Shown one piece after another: positions 1-10,878 of a DNA stretch of 64,000 nt (position 1 is the stretch's first letter; every line of letters begins with the position of its first letter). Made by a program: the position numbers and the translations under genes. Location: positions 186,001 to 250,000 of the forward strand of contig OZ025741.1 in NCBI GenBank assembly GCA_964019335.1. The letters run 5' to 3'. Origin of the DNA: Diplonema japonicum (Eukaryota; Euglenozoa; Diplonemea; Diplonemida; Diplonemidae). The notes beneath the pieces are model-generated. The model had not been told where the DNA came from, did not search any database, and was given only the letters and a program-made list of their open reading frames with translations.

Positions 1-2370
1 CATTCCAGCAAAAGACGACCTGCCGTGGATCAATTCCTTTGCAACAGCCGGTCTGATCGCCTGTCTTACTTCATGGCGTCTCGCACTGGGCACCAGAGCG
101 CGCAAACCTTCAATGAAGGACCACCCCTTGTTCAGGAAGGGTAGCCACCTCTTCAGCAAGACCCCTAGCGGCCCCCTCTCCTCGTCGTCCTCTCGCTCCC
201 GGTACAGTGTAACAATCTCATTGACTCGCTGCCACAGTTGTGGGGAGGTGAGGCTTTCTCGCACCAGGCAGTTCACCGTGTTGTAAACAATCTTCGCTTG
301 TGGATATGCTGTGTGTCCAGGTAACAGCACATTGAGCACAGCCATCGGGGATCTCATCCTGAAGCGCGGTCCCCATAGGGAAGTCACCGTCGCTGTACAG
401 AGCTTCTTCAGCTGGTTGTCAGACGGCGCAGCGTAGGTCGTACCGTATAGACAGGATGGTAGCACAGTGCCCGTCAGCATTGACGCCTTGTTCCCGAAGC
501 TTAATGGCAATGCACCAAGCCGGGACAAACGGCCTTCGGCGGAATGTAGCTTGTCCAAACTATGTTTCCCGTTCATGTTCAGGATCACGCCAAGCGCCTT
601 GATCCCCTTCGTCACTCTGAACGATGAGCCTGTGCACTTCAACCAAGGGCCGATCTCATCCTTCGTCGAGAATGCTTGTGACTTGTTTTCGTTAAGGCGC
701 ATGCCTGTCCGCTCGCAAAACTCGATTGTTTTGTTGGTCGCTCTCTTGAGTACCTCGACCAAACGCGCAAGTAGGTACGCGTCGTCCGCGTACGACAGCG
801 ATCGCGAGCCAGGTACCTCAGCAATCACGCACTTCACCATCACTGACACCAGAGCGTTCACCAGGATGACGGAGATTGGACACCCTTGGAGAATTCCATT
901 TGTCACGTGGAACTCGGAACCCACGCCAGTAGGGAAGCGGAAACGTCTTTTGAGGCCTGCGTACATCGCTTTGAGCGGGGTCAGTATCCTCTGGTGCAAA
1001 CCCAGGTCTTGCATAAGCCCGAACGCTACTTTCTGTGGCACCCTGTCGAAGCACTTGACGAAGTCCAGTGCTATGCCGTTAAGAGGGGTGTTGGTCAGCA
1101 TCGCCGTCTCCAGCTGCGTGCTGAGCTCCATCAGGATGCTGTCCGTCCCGTGACGTGGTCGAAAACCATGCTGCGAGTCGTCCGCCCATTTCTCTTGCCA
1201 TGGCGATATATCACGCAACCTGGCACAGGCCCACAGTCTGTAGACCGCACTCGTGACTGTGATGGGGCGGTGGTTGAGCGGAGTCCTCTCGCCTCCCTTC
1301 GGGATCAGCGTAACCAACGCCGTCAGGAGTGCCTTCGGCCACTTCCCTGTCACCTCGATGGCGTTGAAGAGCATCGCCCACGCATCCAACAATACATTTG
1401 GCATAGCGCGAAGTTCTGCCATCCTCCACCCATCAACTCCCGGTGCTGTCCTCGTCGATTTCTTGGCCAGAACTGCTCTCAGATCAGCCCCTGTCAGTGG
1501 CTGGAGCACCATGTCATGCGTCGAGATGTATGGCCCGTATCTAGCCTTGAAAGCCTCGTACGATGGTTCTTCATGCCCTTCACCGTACATCTGGAGCACG
1601 CCGTCCCATTCCGCGTGCATCATCCTGTCCATCTCGTCGAGGTCTGCGGTCAGCACTCCGCCGCTCTCCACTGCCTGCGCCGCTGACGTAGAAGTGTTTT
1701 TCACAAAGGCGGTCATCCCCCTCCGCTCCTCCTGGAACTGGGTGTTGATCCTCGCCTCGTACTTCTTCTCCCGCTCCACTCTCGTGTCCTTTGCGATCTC
1801 GCGTAGTAGCGAGGAGAGGTTGTCGTCTAGCAGTTGAAGTCTGGTGACAATCGACTCCAGGTCATCCTTCAGCAAGTTCCTATCAAATACTGGAGGGTTC
1901 GGCAGTTTCTCCAGCAAACTCAGAGCATTCGCCCAAGTCTTCAACAGAACTACTGGCATGTTGCACACTTGTCCCTTGTCAATCATCACCTGGATTTCCG
2001 CGCTGATGTGTGCAAGCTTCCTCTGCAAACAGGCAATCGACTTCTGTCTACCCACCGCTGCGCCCGTGGCTTCCTTTACAGACTTGGCCGACAGGCATTT
2101 CTCCTTGGGTTTGCGCTCCTCGCCCCTCCCTCGGAAAGTCTTCTGTTGCTCCATCGGTACGCCTGTGATGCAGTGTCTTTCCGAGACGTCAGCCAGCACA
2201 CGGTATGCGCCGTCGATGTCCTCAAGTTTTTGGATGAATCTCTCCGCCTGTAGCAGCTCAATCACGTGGTCATCACTAGCAGTCGACACCGGCAGTTCCT
2301 TCGGGATGAAGTACTTGCGTGTCTTGCTCTTGAGAGTAGGGATACACAGTTTGATGGAAAAACAAAATCA
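1..2370 (-). mobile_element. Non-LTR retrotransposon (LINE) copy 1, truncated at both visible ends
   Basis: Bases 1 to about 2267 match 29695-31961 (copy 2) with no indels; I see three substitutions (1552, 1888, 2158). It encodes, on the minus strand, the N-terminal region and the reverse transcriptase domain of the same polyprotein; the C-terminal third lies outside the window. At its 5' end this copy continues about 95 bases further than copy 2, with the reading frame still open (reading LCIPTLKSKTRKYFIPKELP), before it runs into T tracts at about 2370-2415. It is therefore the better guide to the element's upstream protein sequence, yet is probably still 5'-truncated. It lies just downstream of, and in the same orientation as, the coiled-coil gene ending at 2432. 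Confidence 0.93.
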
Positions 2371-2431
2371 AAAAAAAAAAAAAACAATCTAACAACGGAA
2401 AAAAAAAAAAAAAAGAACACCTATATTTGAT

Positions 2432-4650
2432 TCAAAACGCCTCAACAGAAGCATTGAGCAGCCCTGCAGCTTGCAAGGCAGCACGGGCCCTGGGTTGGGG
2501 AGAGGTGGCGGTGTTGAGGGAAGGGACACCAAGGCGGCCGATCGGGGTAGAAGGAGATGTGTTGAAATTGATATCATGAAGAGGAGAGCGAAGCCGCGGG
2601 GGAGGGGTGTGCTCCTCAGGCGACAGGGACCACCTCCCGTCCTCCTTGGGGCTGGGCCTGAAGGTCTGCTGCCTTTCCTGCATTTGGGTACGAATGCGAG
2701 CTGTATCAGACATCAAACCCTGAATATCTTGCACAGGTTGTTGGCTGGGAATACTATGGAAAGCTCGGACACGCTCCTCAAGGAGTTTATACTTTACACT
2801 AATCTCCTCTCGTGTCTTCCGTTCCTCGGTGAGGTCGGCTGCGGCCTTAGCAGCGTTGACACGTGCTTCGATGATTTCCTCGTCTTTCAAAGCAAATCTC
2901 TTCTCGATGTTTATCACCTTCGTGCGTAGGTCTTCATTTGTCTTCGCCATGAGCTTTGCCTCGCTGCGGAGTTGGTCGATTTCGGTTGTGAGCAGCACCT
3001 CCCTTTCGGAGTACTGCTGGAGCTTCATGTCGGCGCAGGTCAACACCTCCTCGAGGTCTTCCTTTTGCTTGCTGAGATGTTCGCTTTGTTTTCTCAGTTC
3101 TTCTTTCTCGAAGTCCGCCATGTCGCTGCCTGACAGCACCGAGCAGGATGCCCGCCTGCCCTCTCGCTCCTTCTCCCTGTCCTTCTTGTCGTTCACTTGC
3201 AGCAACAGGTCCATGCACTCCTCCAATGCAGACTCCAGCCTCTCCTTTTGCAACCCAACTTCGTCCAACGCCGACCGCAACCGCTCGCTCTCTTCCCGCC
3301 ACTGTTTTTTTTCCCCGCGGAGTTGTTTCACCTCCATGTGGATGTCCACTGGTGGGGCAGGCCGCTTTTGGTACGACAGTGGCATTGTTATGGGGTTTCT
3401 CCTGTTGTTAGGGGTTTCGGAAAGAATGGGTTGACAGAAGGAAAAAAAAAAAAGAAAAATGTACAGAAGAAAGAGACAAAAAAAAAAAAAGAAAAAAAAA
3501 AAAACTCGATAAAATTTCAGTGTGCATGGGAAGTGCTCACTGCACTGCTACTAAAAAAACAAAAAAAAAAAAAAAAAAAAAAATACAATGTACAGGAATT
3601 GTAGAAAATCACTCACTGACTCTGCCGCCGTTTTGCCCGTTTTGCAATAAGCCCCCGCACGTCAGAGAGGGACGCCTTGAGCGCTTCAAGCGCCTCAACG
3701 TGCTCCTGTGGGGGGGCGTGGTCTGCGGGTACCCCGACAGGTGAGTCGGGGGGAGCGGGGCTCCCTGTGAGGGAGGGGGGCGGCGTGGGTTCGGCGGCGG
3801 CGGTGAGGGGGAAATGCATAGGAGGCGATTCTTCCTCCGACAGTTGAAGAAGACGGGAGACAGGAACGTCAATAGGCTCGTCGACAAGCCGCGTCTGCCG
3901 CGTGCTCCACCCCACTGTCAACATCCGCTGGGCTTCCTTGAGTCTGATATTCTCTGCATTGAACTGCTCAGCGACGCTCTGAATAGAGATATTTTCAGAC
4001 GCTAACCTAGCATTTTCCTCCTTGCAGACGGCAAGCTGCTCCATGAGCCTTGCGTTGAGCTGCCTGTAGGGTTCGACCTGCTGGAGTGTCTGTATCTCGT
4101 TCTGCTCTACTGTGTGCCGTATGTCGTCGTCGTGTTGAGCTGACTCCCTTTCGAGTGTTGAGATTCTCTTTTGAGCTTTTTGCAAATCCGCGGTTAAGGC
4201 TTCGATGGTGCGTTGGAGCTGGGCTCTGTCCCGTGCATTGGCTGTTTGCGAGGAAGTCAGTCGTTCTTTGAGTGCCAGCAGTTGTATTTTCATAGCCTCT
4301 TCATGTGAGTCGACGACCTTGGCATGCTGCAGTACTTTCTCTGTTGTCATGGCTGTGTCCATCCTTAGCTTGTAGCACTCCTCGCTCATGTGTTCATGTT
4401 CTCTTTCCAGGACCTTGCTCCTCTGTTTCATTTGGTTGCACGATTTCACAACTGTTTCCATCCCTTTTTTTTCTTCGTGGGTCCGTTTCAAGTCTGCCCT
4501 CAGCTTGTCTAGTTCTTCCTCGGTCTCCTCTAACCTCTCTCTTAAGTGCCCGTTCTCAGCCCGCTCGTCCTCGAGAGCTTCTTTCAACACATCCTTATAG
4601 CCTTCCTGTATACCTGATAATGCTATTCGGTCCGTGGGGAATCGGCTCAT
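2432..4650 (-). CDS. Coiled-coil protein, two exons (3617-4650 and 2432-3401)
   Basis: Two open segments look separate but join through a GT-AG intron. The upstream segment ends AGTCA then GTGAGT at 3616; the downstream segment is entered after CTAACAACAG at 3402. Phases match, giving 2,004 coding bases (667 aa). The stop at 3613 would then be intronic. The start at 4650 (MSRFPTDR) directly follows a run of about 23 A. Residues about 15-240 form heptad-like coiled coil, followed by a Pro/Ser-rich linker; a second coiled coil occupies most of exon 2, with a Pro-rich tail (SPEEHTPPPRLRSPLH). No enzymatic motif is visible; a cytoskeletal or flagellar structural role is only a guess. The 215-nt intron contains a LINE-tail stem-loop. 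Alternatively these are two adjacent coiled-coil genes, the second starting at 3385. Confidence 0.72.
3505..3555 (-). repeat. LINE-tail stem-loop repeat inside an intron
   Basis: On the minus strand a stem-loop (arms at 3518-3526 and about 3534-3542, one mismatch) is followed by GAAATTTTATCGAG and then T tracts. This matches the 3' end of LINE copy 2 at 28655-28690 in order and spacing. It is either a severely 5'-truncated LINE or a SINE using the LINE tail. It lies within the inferred intron 3402-3616. Confidence 0.6.
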
Positions 4651-4869
4651 TTTTTTTTTTTTTTTTTTTTTTTTTTTGTGTTGCTCCCACCCGTCCCCCA
4701 CCCCTTCCTCACCTAATGGGGGTTTTCTTTTTCCTATTTTTCATCACCGCATTTGGCTTTTTTTTTATTCAATAAATGGGGTGGGGGATGGTTCCTTACC
4801 ACAATAGAAGGGTTAGGTACATTGCGGAGAGGAGGGGAGGGGATTTCCCCCCCCTTTTTTTTACACCGT

Positions 4870-5574
4870 TTAAGGATCGGTTGTTTCCCCCTTTTGCTCC
4901 TCTTCTTTCAATTCCATTTCGAGCTTTTTGAGCCCTTCGAGACCTTTCTCGGGGTCCGTCAGCTTTATGGATTCCCTGATCCGCGGGTCTGCAGGCGTGT
5001 AAAGCGACTCCCTGGGGATGGTGCTGGTACCCTCAGCATGGTGCGCCAAGTTAGTAACATCCTCGATGAATAGAATGTCAGTGCCATCGGCGAAGGAGGT
5101 TCGGTTTGAAAGCCCCAGCTGGATATCTCTTCGGTAAGGCAGTTTACCAAGCCGAGGGGAGTAGTCCGGGTCCCATTGGATACGCGTGGAGCCGCCCTTG
5201 AAAGTGGCTTTGGAGAGGATATCGTCGAAGGCTTCTCTCTTGAGCCAGATGCCCAGCACACGCTTCTGGTTGCTGTCCTTTTGTGCGAATCCACACCTGT
5301 ACATCATCCATAAGAAGTTTGTCTTCACCCACGTCATTCTCTTCGGGTTGTACACAGGGCACCCTGTGAACCTTTGGTGCTCCAAGGCGTAGTCCGCGAT
5401 CTCGTCGTTGAAAGCTTGGTACACCAGCACTGCGGTGTCGGTGTGGCTGCCGATAATGAAGTTCCCCCCGCGAGGCCAGGTCTTCTCCGTTTCCTTCCAG
5501 TCTACCATCTCTAAGGGGTATGTGCCCTCGGGGCGGCTTGAGTTCACTGCAACGCTGCATGAAGATGAGGCCAT
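4870..5574 (-). CDS. DUF4291 family protein
   Basis: 234 aa, with the features of DUF4291: a VLVYQAFNDEIADYAL segment near residue 50, then NPKRMTWVKTNFLWMMYRCG, then IQWDPDYSPRLGKLPYRRDIQLGLS. The family is common in bacteria and scattered in eukaryotes; its biochemical role is not established. The protein covers a full family domain plus a charged C-terminal extension (about residues 200-234, KLEMELKEEEQKGE). The start at 5574 is the first Met of the open frame and has no A tract in front of it, unlike many neighbours. Strand and spacing fit the local gene cluster. Because the family has a patchy distribution, an ancient transfer from bacteria is possible. Confidence 0.85.
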   Translation of the reverse strand: MASSSCSVAVNSSRPEGTYPLEMVDWKETEKTWPRGGNFIIGSHTDTAVLVYQAFNDEIADYALEHQRFTGCPVYNPKRMTWVKTNFLWMMYRCGFAQKDSNQKRVLGIWLKREAFDDILSKATFKGGSTRIQWDPDYSPRLGKLPYRRDIQLGLSNRTSFADGTDILFIEDVTNLAHHAEGTSTIPRESLYTPADPRIRESIKLTDPEKGLEGLKKLEMELKEEEQKGETTDP

Positions 5575-5909
5575 TGTGGCTAACCTGCGAAGGGTGAGTC
5601 GCTTTATCTCGTTTTTCTTTTTTTTCTTTTCTTTCTTCTTCTTTTATCCCTCCCCTTTTCCCTCCCTTATTCTTGCTTCAAAAAAAAAAAAAAAAAAAAA
5701 AAGAAGAAGAAAAAAAAAGGTGGACAGTGATATGAGCGACACGAGCGTAATGACAATGGGAACAAGCTTCCGAAGGTACAACTGCCGAAAATCAGTGGGA
5801 ACAGGTGCATGGGGCGAAATGGGCACAAGATCTTCTAATGCGGAAAAAAAGATTACAAACACTCCCCCCCCTCCCCCCTCCCGCCACACACACTAACTTG
5901 TTTGTGGTG

Positions 5910-7133
5910 TTACTTGTTCGCCACCGAATACAGCCTGTTAGAAGACCTGTTGGCGACCCTACTGTGCAGCTTGAAGAAGAGTTCTTGGTTGTTGCTAGGA
6001 CAGTCCATGACCATCAACGAGCGACCCTTTTCAGCCATCAGTGAAACCAGCTGTGCCATGTTGGTGTGGATGGTGGGACCCCCCACCACCGTGATCCCCG
6101 CATGAGGCGGCAACAGCTTATCTATCTGCAACGCCTTAATCTGCATAAAATTCTCAACAGGATTCTTACCAGTAAGCTGGGTAGGCACGCATATGGAAAG
6201 CCTCTTATGAAAAAGCAACCGTGTCATGCTGTTCGGACCAAAATGCTGTCTAGGATCCTGTGCAGGTGAGATGGCTAACACACCAACACGTGGCGGGATA
6301 CATATCTTCCCGGTGCTTTCGTATCTGTCTAGGTACTTGAAGAAGGATCCGTGTTCCAAGCCCATAGAGACGATCAAAACATGGTCACATCCTGTTAAGT
6401 CCACACCCATGGTGGCTTGGTAGGCCGCCGACTCGCTTACCAACAGTTTCCGATATCCGATTTGAGCGACGTGGCGTTGCTCCGGGGTTAAATCGGAGCT
6501 TTTAGGTTTTGTCGTGGTCATAATGACCTCCTCTATCCCGTCGTCCTCGTCCATGTTCACTTGGAACCGAATGTAAGGAGGTTTCCATGTGGATGATGAT
6601 GATGATGGTGGTGCCATGTCGCTGCTTCTCAAGGGCTTCGTGTTGTACGGGACTACTATTTTCGGGTTTTCAAGATGCCCGAAACCTGACAATAAAGTTA
6701 CTTTTTTTCGGGGTTCGGAGGGTGGTGGGGAAGGTGTTGTTGAGGGCGGAAGGTACGCGAAGGACAGTAAATCTTCGATTTCGAAACTAGAGCCCGAGGA
6801 GATCTCCGACGCATTCGTGTTGTGGGCTTTGGTCTTTTTATGGGCCGTCCAGTCTGAGTGTGTGAGGATTTTTGTCTTGCAGATTCCGCAGATTATGCTT
6901 CTTCTTGTATCTTGAGATGACCTGATGAAGATTGGTTCGCCGAGGGGGTCGCCTATCCACTTTGATATAGTTGAGGGGGTCACAGCGTTGCTGGGGGATT
7001 CATCCTTTACCATATTGGCTTCTGGGGCCGTCCCCAAAACAGATTGGGCCGTCTTGTTATCCACCATCATTGCCCATTCTTTAAAATTTGTCCCATGGGA
7101 GTATTTTCTTCTCTTTGATATTGATTGAGGCAT
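5910..7133 (-). CDS. U1/C2H2-type zinc-finger protein of unknown function
   Basis: 407 aa from MPQSISKRRK. The open frame continues upstream only as low-complexity sequence, so the first internal Met at 7133, next to an A-rich run, is chosen. Around residues 75-100 a single zinc-finger signature is visible (ICGICKTKILTHSDWTAHKK, then TKAHN), with CxxC and HxxxxxH spacing as in U1/JAZ-type fingers that bind RNA or double-stranded RNA. A Pro/Ser-rich linker follows. The C-terminal half (about 230-407) looks globular, with alternating hydrophobic strands (HVLIVSMG, ITVVGGPTIH, RSLMVMDCPS) suggestive of an alpha/beta fold I do not recognise. The frame ends SVANK; a GTAAC at the stop could also be a splice donor, so the C-terminus is not certain. 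Confidence 0.7.
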   Translation of the reverse strand: MPQSISKRRKYSHGTNFKEWAMMVDNKTAQSVLGTAPEANMVKDESPSNAVTPSTISKWIGDPLGEPIFIRSSQDTRRSIICGICKTKILTHSDWTAHKKTKAHNTNASEISSGSSFEIEDLLSFAYLPPSTTPSPPPSEPRKKVTLLSGFGHLENPKIVVPYNTKPLRSSDMAPPSSSSSTWKPPYIRFQVNMDEDDGIEEVIMTTTKPKSSDLTPEQRHVAQIGYRKLLVSESAAYQATMGVDLTGCDHVLIVSMGLEHGSFFKYLDRYESTGKICIPPRVGVLAISPAQDPRQHFGPNSMTRLLFHKRLSICVPTQLTGKNPVENFMQIKALQIDKLLPPHAGITVVGGPTIHTNMAQLVSLMAEKGRSLMVMDCPSNNQELFFKLHSRVANRSSNRLYSVANK

Positions 7134-8616
7134 TCTTTTTTTTTTCTCGTTCCCCCCCCCCCAACCGCTATTTTTTTTTCTTCCTGGGGGGTGTGATGTA
7201 CAGATTTTCTTTTTGAAGGTTTTGAAGGGGGAAAAATAAAATAAAAAAAGAGGGGGGAAAAAGGGGGGGGGGGGAAAGAAGGAAAAATTTTTAGGTGGCT
7301 GGTTTTTTTTTCTTTTTTTAAAATGCCCCTTCCCAGCCACGGTTGGGTGTTCCTTTTTTTTTAATAGTTTTTTTTTTTTTTTTTTTAAATTTGCAAGGGG
7401 AAAAAAAAGTCAAGGACTTTTGTTCTTTGCAGAGAAGGGGGGGGGAAAAAAAGAAAAGAAGAAGAAAAAAAAAAAGAGAGAAAAGGAAATTAAAATAAAG
7501 TTGAGGAAAGTGGGGGAGGGGGCGGTGTGGTGTGTGTTGTGCAAGGGTGTGACTGTATTGGACGAGGGGAGCATTTCTGATTCACCAGCAAGAAGGGAGA
7601 GGAATGTACCGCCTTTTTTTCTCTCTCACTCTTTTATTTATTTTTTTTTTGAAAATCTTAAAACAAAACCTTGAAAAAATATTTCATTTTTAAAGTGAAA
7701 TAAGAGGATACCCGCGAGAGGGAAACTCTTATAGACACAGTTCAGCATTCGTTGTTGCTTCCAAATACTGTAAAAAGAACCTGGCCCACGGCCCCCTTTG
7801 TTTAGACAAGTCAAAGACTTGTTCTTGGAAAAAAAAAAAAAAAAAAAAGAAGAAAAAAAAAAGGTGTGGGGGGGGAAAAAAAAAGGAAAAGAAATGAAAG
7901 GAAAACATCAACTGAAAGGGGGTTGGGAAAAGAGGGCGCCAAGAAACAAAAAAAAAAAAAAAAAAAAAAAAAACAAGGATGGTATTTTTCAGTGAGGAAG
8001 TGCCCCCCCCCCCCCCCCCCCCACCTTTCTGCGATAAAACTCATATGACGGCCTTATCTCTCTCTCTCTCTCTCTCTCTCTCTTTATTGTTGATTTTCCA
8101 GTGTGGCCACGAACGGAAGAACCGCAACATAAAAAAAAAATATATATATAAAAAAAAAAAAAGCTATTATTACCTACAAGACGAGCCTACGAACGTGCCT
8201 GATTCCTTGTGCAAAGCCCGTTTTCGCCTACAGTAGGGGGAAACAATGGATAAGCTGCCTCTGCTTTTTTTCTTTCTTCTTTTTCTTTTTCCTCACAAAC
8301 GTGAAAGGATGCTAAATAAAGAAAAAGAAAAAAAGAAAAAAAAAAAAATAGCGTCCAAAAAGTAGGGCCGGGTTTTTTGTTGTTTTGTACAAACCGGAAA
8401 ACCCCCCACAAAAGTAACCAACAAGTCACCCTACTTTTTCATTTTTTTTTTTTTTTTTTTTTTTAGCAAAGACCAATAGTTGCCCCAAGCAGGAAGAACA
8501 ACATAAAAAAAAAAAGTGAATTGCTAAGTTGCTTCCTCCCTTTTCTGCCACCTCTAGCAAGTGTTCAAGGTGCAGGAAAAAAAATCTTCCAGAAAAAAAG
8601 AATCCTTGGGAGGGGT

Positions 8617-8670
<54 letters not shown>
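7134..8670. repeat. Low-complexity spacer with homopolymers and microsatellites
   Basis: No gene seen. It contains A, T, C and G runs (for example about 18 C near 8004-8022), a CT microsatellite (8057-8082), a TA-rich stretch near 8142, and one copy of the short SGTC-type repeat at 7795-7830. Open frames here are poly-Lys, poly-Phe or poly-Pro translations of the homopolymers. Confidence 0.8.
7795..7830 (+). repeat. Short SINE-like repeat K, 3' fragment
   Basis: Contains GTTTAGACAAGTCAAAGACT followed by TGTTCTTGG and an A run. The same block occurs at 19967-20107 (twice), 26664-26708 and 52243-52275, always followed by A-rich sequence on the plus strand. This is the 3' tail of a short A-tailed repeat family. 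Confidence 0.65.
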
Positions 8671-8671
<1 letters not shown>

Positions 8672-8672
<1 letters not shown>

Positions 8673-8990
8673 GATGATTTAAAGGAAGCCGGTGGGGGCA
8701 CCCTGCACAAGCACCATTTACTTGTTTACAGGGGGCGCACCTCGGCCTAGCTGTAGCTTCTTCTGCGTTCCGCGTCGTGTCCTTAATGCTTGCGGTGTGC
8801 AGCTCAACCCCAGCCGGGGCGCCCCGGGTAACCAAGATTCTGAGCCCGTGTAGTATGCTGCCTGTTCGCCACCCAGAGCATCTGCTTCTTCCACTTGGGC
8901 GCTACCGGTGATGACCGACGGGGAGGTCAACAGCGAACAACACATCTGATGTACTTCTTTATATTTCCATGTTATCCCCACCACCAAGAA
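8672..8990 (-). repeat. SINE-like repeat B, copy 1 (longest copy)
   Basis: A block of about 310 bases that recurs at 14179-14440 (internally deleted), 15781-15953 (partial) and 35498-35795. On the plus strand it follows an A run of about 50 bases and begins CGATGATTTAAAGG; it ends near CCCCACCACC. It contains a GC-rich palindrome (GGGGCGCCCCGG, near 8817-8828). No coding sequence is conserved. The end beside the A tract resembles the ATCG tail of the LINE, suggesting it is mobilised by the LINE. tRNA-like promoter boxes are not obvious. Confidence 0.75.
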
Positions 8991-9896
8991 AAAAGGCGAT
9001 GTTTAAGGGCAAATCCCACTCGAGGACCACCCTAGAAATACTGGAGCTATTTCTTTATTATCTTTTCTTTCTGTCTCTTCTGGATTCAATATGAAGGAAA
9101 AAAAAAAACTTTTTCTTTTTTTTATAATAATGATTAAAACTGTATATACCCGTTGGTCGCTTTCCCTCTAACAGGGAGGGGAAAGGGTGAGAGGGAGGAG
9201 GTATTCTAGCCTTCTAAAGTTTGCAAATCAACCGTAGTTAGGGCTCGCAAATAGAAATGCTGGGCTGAATAAAAACTTTTTTTTTGAGAAATTTGGTCGA
9301 AACCAAAAAAAAAACCCCCCCCTTGCTCACTCTTTTCCTCTTCTCTCTTCTTCAAGCCAAATTTTGTGCCATACTTTTTTTTTTCTTTTCTTCTTCTTCT
9401 TCTTTCCTTTTTTGAATTGTAGTTTGTAAAGTATGTTTTGAAGATGCTTTTTTTTTTTTTTTTTTTTTTTTTGTTCTTCCACCCCGTGTTATTGAATCAT
9501 CTGTGTACTGATGATGGTACCCTTTTAGTATAATTTCTTATAGAGAATAATAATAATAAAAAACAAAAAAAAAAAACAAAAAAAAAACAAAGGAAAGAGA
9601 AGGAAGGAGAAAGAAAAGATAAAAGAGCACCTCAACACATTTCCCCTTCCATTTTTTTTTTTTTTTTGCTATCGAGATTTCCCACGCCTCAAAAAGAAGA
9701 AAAAGGGCGGGGGGGGGGTAGACAAGAGAGAGAGAAAACTTTTGCTGCTTTCTAGCTGCTTCGCCACCTGTATTGTGGACTTTTTTTTTTTTTTTTTTTT
9801 GGCTTCTTTTTGACTTGTTGTGTGTCCCTAACGGTGGCGAAGAGTATGGCGAGCTTTGCTGATGCTCACTGTGTAGACAGAAGAGAGAGAGAGAGG

Positions 9897-9953
<57 letters not shown>

Positions 9954-10328
9954 CGGAAAACGAAATCCATTTGCAACAGGGGGAGGGGGAGGAATGAACT
10001 ATGTTCAGGAAAGGTAAGATGTTCCCTAACCCAACCCCCATCCGCCCATTACGCTTGCTGGCTACGCGGACAGAATGAAGAGAGAAAAAAAAAAAAAAAA
10101 GAGAAGACATGACGAAAGAACGATGGCCCCTCTGTCTTTTTATTTTTATATTTACCCCTTCTTTTTTTTTTTTTTTGCTCCGTCTTCTTTCATTTTTTTT
10201 TGGGGGGTAGCGGCCTTGCGGGTATAAAACCAATTTCGTTTCTTCTTTTTTTTTTTTTTTTTTAAATAAGCTTTTCCAAAAAAAAAAGATGTCTTTGAAG
10301 GGAACCTGCAGTATGTGACAGGATCGCC

Positions 10329-10364
<36 letters not shown>

Positions 10365-10843
10365 TCGGTTGATTGTTGTTTGTGCACAGCCGGGGTTAAC
10401 CTGTAGAAGGATAAGCCCATCAATGCTACCACTACTCTTTTTAGCAATAACAATTCATTATCAATCTGTTTTTTCTTGTTCATGCAAAAAAAAAAAAAAG
10501 GAAAAGCTCGTTCAGCGGTAAAGTGCTATTGGTGGCGCTAGTTTTTTTTTTTTTCTTTTTTTTTTTGTTACTAGCATATTTCAGAGAATTTCACACGAAG
10601 CGTAAACTCTACATTTTCTTTTTTTTTTTTTGTCGTCCAGGGGAGGTTTACTGTGTAATAAAAACACTTCCCCCCCGCCTTTTTTTTTTTGAGTCACCAA
10701 ACTGTTGCCTGATCTTTTTTTCTTTTTTTTTTTGGATCGCGAGATAAAGGTACTTGGACCAGAGTCGCTCCATACCGTTGTTGTTGTCCCCCCCCCCCCC
10801 CCCCCTTCATAAGGGTATGCAAAACTGCCCCCTGATAAAAAAG

Positions 10844-10878
<35 letters not shown>

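Noticed and set aside
467-2253. Long plus-strand open frames opposite the LINE ORF (also 29198-31947)
   Set aside because: They are antisense shadows of the reverse transcriptase frame, appear identically in both copies, and lack any protein features.
9538-10233. Open frames rich in poly-Lys, poly-Phe or poly-Pro across 7-28 kb
   Set aside because: They translate homopolymer tracts; no composition, motif or conservation supports coding.
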